The translations under genes and the position numbers were made by a program. Shown piece after piece: positions 29,795 through 39,694 of a stretch of DNA of 64,000 nucleotides; positions within the stretch are counted from its first letter, which is position 1; every line of letters starts with the position of its first letter. Under the pieces are notes generated by a model that saw nothing but the letters and a program-made list of their open reading frames with translations, had not been told where the DNA came from and did no database searches. This DNA is from Candidatus Poribacteria bacterium. Its GTDB lineage: Bacteria; Poribacteria; WGA-4E; PCPOR2b. Where the stretch lies: contig PYIZ01000050.1 in NCBI GenBank assembly GCA_003635265.1, positions 1-64,000 of the forward strand, in the 5' to 3' direction.

Positions 29795-29992
29795 TTACGT
29801 TGCATCTGCTGGCATCTCCGCTTCGCTAATTAGCATGACTGGGATCCCATCGCGGATTGGGTAACGCCGCTTGCATTGACTGACGCAAATCAACTGCTGA
29901 TTTTCCTGATTATACTCAATATCGCCCTTGCAAGCCGGACATGCAAGGATCTCAAGTAATTCGCTGCTAATCTCTTGTGGCTGTGAACTCAA
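29795..29992 (-). CDS. Trm112-family small zinc-binding-like protein
   Basis: LLEILACPACKGDIEYNQENQQLICVSQCKRRYPIRDGIPVML. Confidence 0.9.
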   Translation of the reverse strand: MSSQPQEISSELLEILACPACKGDIEYNQENQQLICVSQCKRRYPIRDGIPVMLISEAEMPADAT

Positions 29993-30044
29993 GGGAATCC
30001 CCCATAATTATCTAACCCTTCATTGGAGTGCTTACCTTTACCTT

Positions 30045-32978
30045 CTACCTACCGTGACACTTTTTATACTTTTTACCACTTCCGCAGGGACATGGGGCGT
30101 TGCGCCCTACCTTCGGGAGTCCACCAGCCGCCTGACGGGAAGCAAATTCAGCGGTGTCACTCGCTGATTGCCCATCGAGCGTTCCTGCAATGGTGCCATG
30201 GGTGTTCATGGCTTCTCTACGACGGGAAGCCCGCCTTGGTCGATCGCTTGGAAGGGTTGTGGTTTCAATCCGTGCTTTGAAGATGTATTCACTGACCTCT
30301 TCTTCAATTCGTCGGTGCATCGCTTCAAAGACGCTGAAGGCTTCATTTTTGAACACAACAATCGGATCTTTACCAGCATAACCACGCAGATAAATTCCCT
30401 CTTCGATGTAATCAATATTGTACAGATGATCTTTCCAGTGGTGATCAATGCGGTCGAGCAGAATCAGTCGTTCAAGCGTACGCATCAAATCTGAACCCAT
30501 TTCGGCTTCACGCTGTTCATAAAGTTCGCGCAGCAGTTTAAGGAGATATTCCCGCAGTTCGGATTGCTCCATGTTCAACGGTTGCTGCAAATCTGTCGCA
30601 TCAATCGTGAAAATATTCGTCAGCCAAGTCTTAAAGCCTTCAATCGTACCGTCGTAAACATTTAGTTGGTTCCCTTCTTTCCTGATAACGTATGTATTCT
30701 GATCCTCATCATCGGAATCATCGGAGACCAACCATTCGCTACCCTTTTTGGACGTTGAAACGGATATATTTTCGGACAGAGCAAGACCATTAGTCCTAAG
30801 TTTCTGCAACGAATCCGTCGAGATCGGCTCGCTACTGTCTAACTGGTTTTGGAATTCTGGGCGAATACTGGATAACCTCTCATCATTGATATGTTCGGGC
30901 AAATATTCCTCAAGGTAATCATCCAGCACATTCTCGATCATTTCCCAGATAGTTTCTTTGAGGTCGTCCCCTTCCAAAATGCTATCGCGCAAACTGTAGA
31001 TGCTTTGACGTTGTGAATTCATCACGTCGTCAAACTTGAGCCGATTCTTCCGCATCTCGAAGAAAACTTGCTCAACCCGCTTCTGCGCTTTTTCAATCGC
31101 GTTGGTCACCGCTTTATGCTCAATTGGTATATCTTCCTCCATGCCCAACCGATCCATGATACCAGATAAACGCTCAGATCCGAACTTCCGCATCAAGTCA
31201 TCTTCAAGTGAGAGGTAGAAGCGAGACGACCCCGGATCACCTTGACGCCCAGAACGCCCACGCAATTGGTTATCAATCCGCCGCGCCTCATGCCGTTCCG
31301 TCGCAACAATATGCAAACCACCCGCCTTTATCACCTGTTCCCGACTTGGAGCGCAAATGGCTTCTGCTTCAGCAAGTGCCTCCTTCCATTCCGCTGACTC
31401 TTCGTCAATGGTGGATGGATCTACCTTCTTCTTCAGAAGGATCTCTTTCGCCAATCCCTCCGGATTGCCGCCGAGTAAGATGTCCACACCGCGTCCCGCC
31501 ATATTCGTTGCAATCGTTACATTGCCGGGGACTCCCGCTTGGGCGATGATTGTCGCTTCACGGGCGTGTTCTTTGGCGTTCAGCACTTGATGTTTGATAT
31601 CACGCCGCTTTTTGCGGAGCAGCTGACTCAATTTTTCAGAATTTTCGATTGAGATGGTGCCAACAAGCACAGGGCGTCCCTGCTCATGCTGCTCTATAAT
31701 ATCTTCGAGCACTGCCCGGTATTTTGCATCTTCTGTCTTATAGATAACGTCCGGGTGATCTATCCGAATCATCGGTTCGTTCGTAGGAACGACGACGACA
31801 TCCAAACCGTAGACATGCGCAAATTCTGCAGCTTCTGTCTCCGCTGTACCGGTCATACCCGCTAACTTCTCGTACATCCGGAAATAGTTTTGATAGGTGA
31901 TTGATGCGCCGGTTTGGTTCTCCTGCTTAATCTGCACACGCTCTTTCGCTTCGAGAGCTTGATGGAGACCTTCGTTAAAACGCCTACCCTCCTGCAGCCG
32001 TCCGGTAAACTCATCGACAATAATGACCTCCCCGCCCTGCACGACATAGTCCACATCACGTTTGTAAAGGGTATGTGCAATCAGTGCCTGATTGACGTGA
32101 TGCACCAAGTTCATGCTTTCGTGACCGTAAAGATCTTCCACCCCTAGGAGGCGTTCGATTTCTTCTACACCCTCCTCAGTGAGGGCGACGGTGCCGCGTT
32201 TGCTACTTTTTTCGTCACGCTCATAATGTCTTTCACTTTGCAGTCGTCGCACCGCAGCATCTATTTTTTTGTACAGTTCAACCGGCTCGCCTTGAGGTTC
32301 AGCGATGATCAGCGGGGTTCGCGCTTCATCAATCAGGATGCTATCGACTTCATCAACGATAGCATAATGGTGCCCGCGCTGTACCTTTTCCTCAAGCATC
32401 TGCCCCTTATTGTCCCATAGATAATCGAAGCCGAATTCACTGTGTACGCCGTAAGTAATGTCCGATTTATATCCCAGCGCTTTCAAATTATGGGGCAATC
32501 CGCTGTAAGTTAATCCTACACTCAGTCCGAGGAAAGTATAGATCTTTCCCATCCATTCTGCATCACGCTTGGCGAGATAATCATTGACAGTTACAACATG
32601 GACACCTTTACCCGCCAATGCGTTCAGATAAACGGCGAGCGTCGAAGTTAGCGTCTTTCCCTCGCCCGTTTTCATTTCGGCGATTTTGCCTTGATGAAAC
32701 ACAATCCCGCCCATGAGTTGAACATCGTAGTGGCGTTGGTTCAGGGTCCGCACCCCTGCTTCGCGCACAGCGGCGAACGCTTCGGGCAAAAGAGAATCGA
32801 GGGATTCACCGGCATCCAACCTCTCTCGAAAGTGCGGTGTCTTTGATTGGAGGGCAGCATCGGATAAACTTTGCATCTCCGGCTCCAATTGATTGATTCT
32901 ATCCACAATCGGTTGGAGCGACTTCATATCCCGGTCCTGTTTACTGCCGAAAACCTTAGTCAAAACTTTTTGAAGCAT
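30045..32978 (-). CDS. secA: Preprotein translocase subunit SecA
   Basis: [55 protein letters not shown]-terminal SEC-C motif [17 protein letters not shown]. Confidence 0.98.
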   Translation of the reverse strand: MLQKVLTKVFGSKQDRDMKSLQPIVDRINQLEPEMQSLSDAALQSKTPHFRERLDAGESLDSLLPEAFAAVREAGVRTLNQRHYDVQLMGGIVFHQGKIAEMKTGEGKTLTSTLAVYLNALAGKGVHVVTVNDYLAKRDAEWMGKIYTFLGLSVGLTYSGLPHNLKALGYKSDITYGVHSEFGFDYLWDNKGQMLEEKVQRGHHYAIVDEVDSILIDEARTPLIIAEPQGEPVELYKKIDAAVRRLQSERHYERDEKSSKRGTVALTEEGVEEIERLLGVEDLYGHESMNLVHHVNQALIAHTLYKRDVDYVVQGGEVIIVDEFTGRLQEGRRFNEGLHQALEAKERVQIKQENQTGASITYQNYFRMYEKLAGMTGTAETEAAEFAHVYGLDVVVVPTNEPMIRIDHPDVIYKTEDAKYRAVLEDIIEQHEQGRPVLVGTISIENSEKLSQLLRKKRRDIKHQVLNAKEHAREATIIAQAGVPGNVTIATNMAGRGVDILLGGNPEGLAKEILLKKKVDPSTIDEESAEWKEALAEAEAICAPSREQVIKAGGLHIVATERHEARRIDNQLRGRSGRQGDPGSSRFYLSLEDDLMRKFGSERLSGIMDRLGMEEDIPIEHKAVTNAIEKAQKRVEQVFFEMRKNRLKFDDVMNSQRQSIYSLRDSILEGDDLKETIWEMIENVLDDYLEEYLPEHINDERLSSIRPEFQNQLDSSEPISTDSLQKLRTNGLALSENISVSTSKKGSEWLVSDDSDDEDQNTYVIRKEGNQLNVYDGTIEGFKTWLTNIFTIDATDLQQPLNMEQSELREYLLKLLRELYEQREAEMGSDLMRTLERLILLDRIDHHWKDHLYNIDYIEEGIYLRGYAGKDPIVVFKNEAFSVFEAMHRRIEEEVSEYIFKARIETTTLPSDRPRRASRRREAMNTHGTIAGTLDGQSASDTAEFASRQAAGGLPKVGRNAPCPCGSGKKYKKCHGR

Positions 32979-33070
32979 GAAACATCATCACCCTTTACAA
33001 TTTACAAATTTTCGAAGTTATCTGACCCTACTTAATGGTTTGACGTTTGATACACGATTTAGTTACATTA

Positions 33071-34246
33071 TCACTCAACTTTTTCTTCAGTCCCGGCTGT
33101 ATCGGGATTTGAAGTATCCTCAGAGGATGGTGCTTCCGGAGCTACCGGTTCTGAAACCTCCGCTTCATCCTCAACTTCTAATAAATTCGCCCCGTCAACC
33201 CGTCTTCTCAGTATCGTATAAATGAGGGTATTACCCGATGAAGCAATCGAAAAGAGGTAAGCAATAACCAAACCCGTGATAAATAACAGAGAAAACGTCA
33301 TAAAAATCGCAGCGATAGTAAGCGTAATTGGCAAATTGGCGGGTTCGGAGCCAATATCAAATACTTTGAAATACTCCATGTATGGTAACGCAGCAAGTTT
33401 AGTAATTGAGCCGCCAAGCCACCGATCAGCCTGCCACATAATATGCTGTATATCCGTAGGGATCAGAAGGTGGATTGGCAGCATCGCTAACGCAAACCCA
33501 ATCAAGCAAAAGATTATCCAAATCGGGGTGCAAATCACCTTCACGCCGAACAGAAGGGCTTCGTAAATGAGAACCCGCCACGATTGATTCCAAAGCATCG
33601 CAAGGTGTTGATACGCCGTTTCAAAAGCATCCGAGTCCGCAGCCGCAACCACAGAGGGCGCGAAAAACAGACTTACCCCCAAGCCGACAAGGAGATAAAC
33701 TATCAGCAATCCGAGAAAGAACGCAAAAGGGGTCAAGACCGATGCAAACATTAGAATGAAGCGACCCACTGTTGGAATCTTTCCCAACAAACCAACAAAG
33801 GTCGGTATTAATGCCAAAATCACGAGAATGGCAACTAAACCCACAAGCGTCCCGAAAACCGATTTCCAACGATTCTGCACAAAACCCCAAGATGCCTTCA
33901 TGGAAAAGAAATGGTCGCCTCGCAGTTGCTCGATTGTGATTTTCGAGACCATCGTGCTCGTTAAGAAAAATAACACGAACAGGACGAATGTACCGAGCCA
34001 CATCGCACCAATTGTAATGTCCTCAAAAGCATAATCGACAAGGGGACAGACAGGCAGGAATGCATAGGTGTCCCAAAATTGCTTGACCGCACTACCGCCT
34101 ACGATGAACAAGCTTGCATATACCAATAGTTCGTAGATGAGATAACCGAAAATAAGCCCGAAAAGATGAACTAAAATCTTCTTTATATCGAAACCGTAAC
34201 GTCCGACTCGGAAAATATCTCGGCAATCAAAATGTAATTCAGCCAT
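33071..34246 (-). CDS. Hypothetical multi-pass membrane protein
   Basis: Several hydrophobic segments; acidic C-terminal tail VEDEAEVSEPVAPEAPSSEDTSNPDTAGTEEKVE. Confidence 0.75.
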   Translation of the reverse strand: MAELHFDCRDIFRVGRYGFDIKKILVHLFGLIFGYLIYELLVYASLFIVGGSAVKQFWDTYAFLPVCPLVDYAFEDITIGAMWLGTFVLFVLFFLTSTMVSKITIEQLRGDHFFSMKASWGFVQNRWKSVFGTLVGLVAILVILALIPTFVGLLGKIPTVGRFILMFASVLTPFAFFLGLLIVYLLVGLGVSLFFAPSVVAAADSDAFETAYQHLAMLWNQSWRVLIYEALLFGVKVICTPIWIIFCLIGFALAMLPIHLLIPTDIQHIMWQADRWLGGSITKLAALPYMEYFKVFDIGSEPANLPITLTIAAIFMTFSLLFITGLVIAYLFSIASSGNTLIYTILRRRVDGANLLEVEDEAEVSEPVAPEAPSSEDTSNPDTAGTEEKVE

Positions 34247-34489
34247 TGTTTCATCCAGTTGTCGGACAATTTCCCAACGAATTATGAGACGGTATTAACC
34301 AACTACACATTAAATTTTAATCTGCCAAAACTTTGATATGTGGTGCATCGGCATATAATACATCAACTGCAATCTTCTGTCAACAACAGAAATCTCTGGA
34401 ATTTTAACTTGACTTTACGTGGTAATCCCAATACAATCCCATCGGGATATGGGCACTAAAAATAACTCAGTTTTTAGGGAGGTTATAAA

Positions 34490-34774
34490 ATGGCAGCCAC
34501 AAAACTAACCAACGCAGAAATCAACGCTCGACTTCAGGGAATTTCGGGTTGGACAGTCGAAAATGAAAAGCTACACAAAGAATTTCAGTTCGACTCGTTT
34601 GTAGAAGCCTTCGGCTTTATGGCGAGCGTTGCCCTGATTGCAGAATCAATGAATCATCACCCCGAATGGTTTAACGTTTATAATCGCGTGACGGTTGATC
34701 TCGCAACACACGACGCCGGAGGAATTAGCGCGTTGGATTTTGAATTAGCCAAGAAAATTGATGCGCTTTCGTAA
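34490..34774 (+). CDS. 4a-hydroxytetrahydrobiopterin (pterin-4a-carbinolamine) dehydratase
   Basis: LQGISGWTVENEKLHKEFQFDSFVEAFGFMASVALIAESMNHHPEWFNVYNRVTVDLATHDAGGIS; aggaggtt upstream. Confidence 0.95.
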   Translation: MAATKLTNAEINARLQGISGWTVENEKLHKEFQFDSFVEAFGFMASVALIAESMNHHPEWFNVYNRVTVDLATHDAGGISALDFELAKKIDALS

Positions 34775-34793
34775 AATCTAATGTGTAGGGGCT

Positions 34794-35732
34794 TTGATTA
34801 TCGACTGGTTTACTACTTTTATCATTCGCATATTGGGGGTAATCATCCGTCGGCTTCCCAAGCGGCAGGCCATGATGCTGGGGAGCAGTCTGGGAGGCCT
34901 CCTCTATATCGCCCTAAAGAAACGCCGTCGAATCGCCTTGGAAAATCTGCAAATTGCGTTCGGTGCTGAGATGTCCACCGATGAGCGTGCACAAATTTGC
35001 CGCAAAAGTTTCCAACAGATAGGGAAAACCGCAATTGAATTTCTCCGTTTTTCCAAATTAACCTTTGAAAATATCTGGGAAGAAGTGACCGTTGAGGGAA
35101 AAGAGCACCTGATAGACGCATTGAATCAGGGCAAGGGTGCCATCGTGTTTCTGCCCCATCTTGGGAATTGGGAACTGCTTGCCCTTGTCTATGGGGCACT
35201 TATCCCGGACCGAGCAAAGGCAATTGCGTTTCCGCTCAAAAACAGATACCTCAATGCGCTTGTCTCTCAATATCGGGAACGACTAAGTCTAAAGTTGATC
35301 ACGCGGCGGCAAGCAGTTAGAGAAACCCTCCGGGCGCTTAAAGGCGGGTATGCTGTCGGATTTTTTGCAGATCAGAATGCCGGGCGAGAGGGGGTTTTTG
35401 TCGATTTCTTCGGAAAACCAGCTTCCGCTGTCCGTGGACCTGCGACACTTGCTCTCAAGACGGGTGCACCGCTACTCTTGTCGATGGATATCCGTCAGCC
35501 TGATGACCGGCATCATGTAATCATCACGCCGGAGATTGACCTAGACATATCCGGTGATCTTGATCAGGACGTACAAACCAATACCGCGCACATCCTGAAA
35601 ATCCTTGAGACATATATCCGACAATATCCGGATCAGTGGCTCTGGACGCACAACCGGTGGAAAACGCAACCAGATCCGAAATGGCAGAGGCGGCGACAAA
35701 TCCGGAACAGCGGTGTGAAAAGTGGCACTTGA
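34794..35732 (+). CDS. Lysophospholipid acyltransferase family protein (LpxL/HtrB-like)
   Basis: FLPHLGNWELL; GYAVGFFADQNAGREGVFVDFFGKPASAVRGPATLALKTGAPLL; DQWLWTHNRWKT. Confidence 0.92.
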   Translation: MIIDWFTTFIIRILGVIIRRLPKRQAMMLGSSLGGLLYIALKKRRRIALENLQIAFGAEMSTDERAQICRKSFQQIGKTAIEFLRFSKLTFENIWEEVTVEGKEHLIDALNQGKGAIVFLPHLGNWELLALVYGALIPDRAKAIAFPLKNRYLNALVSQYRERLSLKLITRRQAVRETLRALKGGYAVGFFADQNAGREGVFVDFFGKPASAVRGPATLALKTGAPLLLSMDIRQPDDRHHVIITPEIDLDISGDLDQDVQTNTAHILKILETYIRQYPDQWLWTHNRWKTQPDPKWQRRRQIRNSGVKSGT

Positions 35733-35743
35733 ATTGTCCTGCT

Positions 35744-36808
35744 TCATGCTGTTGAGATTAGAAGTACTCCGATAACCATCACTACCGCCGCTGCCAATCG
35801 CAATTTCGTTTGTGATTCCTTCAGTAGATAGCCCCCAAGCAACACAGCGAAAATCACAGAACTCTGTCGGAGCGCAACGACATAACTAACGCTTTCGGTC
35901 ATATAAACATAAAGAATAAGCATATAAGAAAGCATACATAGTAATCCGGTTGCGATAACCTTTTTCCACTCCCGACGCCCAATATCTGCAACTTCCTGTA
36001 GTGGGGAGCAACGCAGGATATAGCCGCCATACAATACCATCGTAATCATGCTTTCCGACAAAAAATAACTTGCAGGTTGCCAAGGGTGTTGTTGGTTTGA
36101 ATGTGCATAAAATTTGGACATCCCCGCCTTATCAACTAGCGAGTAGGCGATCACCGTGCCGAGCGTCGCAAATGCCCAAATGGAAGCTGGTTGCCCGATA
36201 TACTGAAGCAATCCCTTGAATGTCAGTCCACCCTCCCGCTGCTGAAGCAGATAAATCGAGAATACAATTAAAAAAATACCAATCAATCCCTGTATAGAAA
36301 GCCGCTCATCTAAAAATAGAAAAGCAAAAAAGGGGATAAATCCGGGGGCAGATCGCGCAATCGGATAGACATAAGAAATTTCACCGGACATATAGGCGCG
36401 GCTCAAGCACACCCAGTATAAAAAATGGATAATACTCGACGCAGCGATATAACCCCAAACCGATTTTGGGGGGATTGGCAATTGCAACGCAAAGGCAAGT
36501 GCCGCCACACCCACCGTAAACACTCCAATCCAGAAGAAGAACAGCTGCGGCGAACGACTTGCTTTGCCGTAGTAGTTCCACAATGCGTGGAAGAGGGCGG
36601 ACAATAAGACCAAAACGATAGAAATTGGGGTCTGCACGGTGTCTGTAGAACGTGCTGCACGTTCTATTTTCTCCTCCATAGATTCCCAGATAGACTCGTC
36701 GAACACGAGCATACGCACAAGTATATCACATCTCAATTTAGTTTTGACAGTACCATCCGCTTGTGATATAATGGAAGTTGTAAAAAATTGGGTTCCCATC
36801 ACCAACAT
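35744..36808 (-). CDS. EamA/DMT-superfamily transporter
   Basis: ALFHALWNYYGKAS; YVYPIARSAPGFIPFFAFLFLDERLSIQGLIGIFLIVFSIYLL; VVALRQSSVIFAVLLGGYLLKESQTKLRLAAAVVMVIGVLLIS. Start uncertain (likely internal to the track ORF). Confidence 0.88.
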   Translation of the reverse strand: MLVMGTQFFTTSIISQADGTVKTKLRCDILVRMLVFDESIWESMEEKIERAARSTDTVQTPISIVLVLLSALFHALWNYYGKASRSPQLFFFWIGVFTVGVAALAFALQLPIPPKSVWGYIAASSIIHFLYWVCLSRAYMSGEISYVYPIARSAPGFIPFFAFLFLDERLSIQGLIGIFLIVFSIYLLQQREGGLTFKGLLQYIGQPASIWAFATLGTVIAYSLVDKAGMSKFYAHSNQQHPWQPASYFLSESMITMVLYGGYILRCSPLQEVADIGRREWKKVIATGLLCMLSYMLILYVYMTESVSYVVALRQSSVIFAVLLGGYLLKESQTKLRLAAAVVMVIGVLLISTA

Positions 36809-36853
36809 AATTTCAGAGTGCCGTATTCAATTGAACGAATGAGGTAAATTGCA

Positions 36854-38050
36854 TTGAAATCCACAAGCCAAATTATCGAAGAAGTAAAAAAAGAAATCCC
36901 TGAGATTTCTGCTGAAGAAGCGCAGAAAGAGAAAGCGGAAGGCGGAGATGATGTTGTGCTGCTTGATGTCCGCGATGAGGACGAATATCGAGCAGGATAT
37001 ATCCCTGATGCGGTTCATGTCACGCGGGGAATGCTTGAATTCTCGATAGAAGATGAAGTGCCAGATCGGGACAAGAGAGTGATTGTCTATTGCGCTGCGG
37101 GAATGAGATCCTTGCTCGCTGCCAAATCCCTACGAGAGTTAGGATACGCGGATTCCGTATCCATGGCGGGTGGATATCGAGACTGGTCAGCGTCAGGACT
37201 CCCGACCGCCAAAGATAAACAGATGACACCGGATCAGTTGGAGCGGTACAGTCGCCACTTTATGCTGACCGAAGTCGGCGAAAGGGGACAGTCGAAGCTG
37301 CTTGACGCCAAAGCGCTACTCGTCGGAGCAGGCGGTTTAGGTTCACCGGCAGGATTATACCTTGCAGCGACAGGCGTTGGCACGCTCGGTGTGGTTGATT
37401 CAGATGTCGTCGAGTTAAGCAACTTACAGCGACAAATCCTCCACCGCACGGAAACTGTCGGTAAGCCGAAGGCGGAATCTGCGGCTGAAACAATGGGTTT
37501 CCTGAACCCTGATGTCAATGTTGTCCCCTACAATATGCGACTGTCAGAAGATAACATCATCGACCTCTTTAACGAGTACGACTTGGTTGTTGACGGCTGC
37601 GATAATTTCGCAACACGCTATCTAGTCAACGATGCTGCAGTGCTGACAAATACCCCCATCGTACACGGCAGTATCTTCCAGTTTGAAGGGCAGGCAACCG
37701 TCCTCAAGCCACACGATGGACCGTGCTATCGGTGCATGTATCCAACCCCGCCGCCACCCGGCATGGTGCCTGGCTGAAACGAGGCTGGCGTCCTGGGCGT
37801 GCTCCCGGGCACAATTGGTCTTGTGATGGCAACTGAGGCGGTCAAGCTGCTGCTCGACGTTGGCGAACCGCTCATCGGTCGCTTGATGATGTATGATGCA
37901 CTCAGCATGAAGTTTCGTGAATTGAAAGTGAGTCGGGATGAGAACTGCCCGATCTGCGGCGAAGAACCGACGATTACCGAACTCATTAGTGATTACGTCG
38001 AGTTTTGCGAATTGGATCATTCCGAGCCGCTTGCAACTGCTGCCGACTAA
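36854..38050 (+). CDS. Candidate selenoprotein: N-terminal rhodanese + ThiF/MoeB-type E1-like adenylyltransferase with in-frame TGA (putative Sec) at 37775-37777
   Basis: Rhodanese VVLLDVRDEDEYRAGYIPDAVHV...IVYCAAGMRS; ThiF/MoeB GAGGLGSPAGLYLAATGVGTLGVVDSDVVELSNLQRQILH; CYRC and CPICG Zn ligands on either side of the TGA. Frame continues NEAGVLGVLPGTIGLVMATEAVKLLLDVGEPLIGRLMMYDALSMKFRELKV to TAA at 38050. Confidence 0.85.
37790..37812 (+). promoter_or_regulatory. Putative bacterial SECIS-like hairpin downstream of in-frame TGA
   Basis: CCUGGG (37792-37797) / loop CGUGCU (37798-37803) / CCCGGG (37804-37809), extendable by GU/AC across a bulged C. Loop starts 20 nt after UGA and has G at its second position followed by U. 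Confidence 0.65.
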
Positions 38051-38112
38051 AAAATAAAACGTAAATAACGTTTTTGCGCTACGCATACCCTTTATCTGAA
38101 AGGATCTAATTT

Positions 38113-38355
38113 ATGCTCCCTTGTCCAGGTTGTAATAATCCGCTTACGCAATTTCCGATCGAACGATCGGACGTGGATCTGATGAGTTGTGACGGCTGCC
38201 AAGGTGTTTTTCTCAATCGCCCCGGTGGAGAACTGGAGAACGTGGATAACGCAACATTTGACGAACTTGTTGAAGCCTATGGCACCGAATATCCAATTGA
38301 TGTAGATCCAAGCACCGTTACTCTACCAGAGGAAGTAGAAGAAGCCCTTGAATAG
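38113..38355 (+). CDS. Small zinc-finger protein (TFIIB-type zf-like)
   Basis: MLPCPGCNNPLTQFPIERSDVDLMSCDGCQGVFLNRPGG: CPxC...CxxC. Confidence 0.82.
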   Translation: MLPCPGCNNPLTQFPIERSDVDLMSCDGCQGVFLNRPGGELENVDNATFDELVEAYGTEYPIDVDPSTVTLPEEVEEALE

Positions 38356-38395
38356 AAAATGTTGCTGTCTTGTGCTCTTGATAGCCTAAGTTGAT

Positions 38396-38430
38396 CAACC
38401 TTGCGAAGGTTCCATACTTTCGCAAGGTTG
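38396..38430. repeat. Palindromic hairpin element, 12-bp perfect arms (CAACCTTGCGAA/TTCGCAAGGTTG)
   Basis: CAACCTTGCGAA-GGTTCCATACT-TTCGCAAGGTTG; related sequences at 22869-22902 (reverse orientation) and about 57458-57485. Confidence 0.75.
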
Positions 38431-38811
38431 TATACCAATAATTCCCCAAATAAACCTACAATGGGTCAATCCCCTCGGATTAAATGCCTGCCCCATCCGT
38501 GATGAATCCCATTTCTAACTTTGCCCAATCTCTTCGAGAATATCCTAGTAATCAAGGAACTATTCTCCGTTTTCCTGTCCCGTTTTGGTCAATCTACTTC
38601 TTTTTAATTCCTGTTAGATCTATTTTTGTCCATAACTTTGTGCAGCGCAACAGCCACGGCGGCGTGTGTTGAGTTTTGATGCTTACAGCCTGTCTTAATT
38701 TTGTCCGTTACTGTACTATAGCGAGCAAAACGTAAAAACGCCCCTTTTATACTTTATACCCCGAAATAAGCAGCGATTTCAAACGACTTGTCAGTGACTT
38801 AGAAAGTACGG

Positions 38812-39642
38812 ATGACCATTCTTGAAGCGATTGTGCTTGGTGTTCTACAAGGTATAACAGAGTTCTTGCCGGTAAGTAGTTCTGGGCATTTAGTTCTGAT
38901 GCAGCATTTCTTGGGGATAAAGGAATCAAAGGTCTTTTTTGAGGTTATGCTCCATTTTGGGACCTTGGGGGCTGTTATTATTGTTTATTATCAGTTAATC
39001 GGGTCTTTGGTGCAGACCGGGGTCTCCACGCTCTTTCAGGCAGATTTCTACCGACAACCTCGACTTACAATCGCCAACACCCCTGATCTTAGACTGATTT
39101 GGTTTCTTCTGCTTGGCTCAATTCCTACCGGACTGATCGCGCTATTGTTCAAAGATTCACTTGAGGCGATCTTTGGCAAACCGATGGTTGTTGCTGGTAT
39201 GTTAATTATCACGGGGCTAATCTTGCAACTGTCACGCCTCGGACAAAGGCGGCGAGAAACAGAAACTCCTTTACAGGTTTGGCATACACCGCTCATCGGG
39301 ATTGCCCAAGGACTTGCCATCATCCCCGGAATTTCCAGATCTGGGTCAACGATTTCTATCTCACTGTTGTTGGGTTTGTCTCCGCAGGTTGCAGCGCAAT
39401 ACTCTTTTCTGCTTTCCATTCCTGCAATCTTAGGTGCGGTCATCCTCAAGCTCAGAGATATAGGAGAGATTACAATTGCCCCAACCGTTATCGTCGCTGG
39501 AACATTGACTTCATTCATTATAGGTTACATCGCGTTACGCTTCCTGCTCGCGATGCTAAGTCGCGGAAAATTTTCTGTTTTTTCTTATTATTGCTTTGCG
39601 CTGGGGATAGTCGCGGTTGTGTCAATTTGGCGGGGTGCGTAA
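38812..39642 (+). CDS. uppP: Undecaprenyl-diphosphatase (UppP/BacA)
   Basis: EAIVLGVLQGITEFLPVSSSGHLVL; IAQGLAIIPGISRSGSTISISLLLGL. Confidence 0.97.
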   Translation: MTILEAIVLGVLQGITEFLPVSSSGHLVLMQHFLGIKESKVFFEVMLHFGTLGAVIIVYYQLIGSLVQTGVSTLFQADFYRQPRLTIANTPDLRLIWFLLLGSIPTGLIALLFKDSLEAIFGKPMVVAGMLIITGLILQLSRLGQRRRETETPLQVWHTPLIGIAQGLAIIPGISRSGSTISISLLLGLSPQVAAQYSFLLSIPAILGAVILKLRDIGEITIAPTVIVAGTLTSFIIGYIALRFLLAMLSRGKFSVFSYYCFALGIVAVVSIWRGA

Positions 39643-39694
39643 CCAAAACGTAGCGAAGCCCATAAACAGAACTAACTTGCGAGGAATCAATATT

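Noticed and set aside
30154-32420. Plus-strand ORFs inside the secA region
   Set aside because: Antisense to SecA, no recognisable motifs.
37775-37777. TGA read as Trp (alternative code) or simple pseudogene
   Set aside because: Other genes in the window stop at TGA and use TGG for Trp; the downstream half keeps CPICG and domain sequence, so decay is less likely than Sec.
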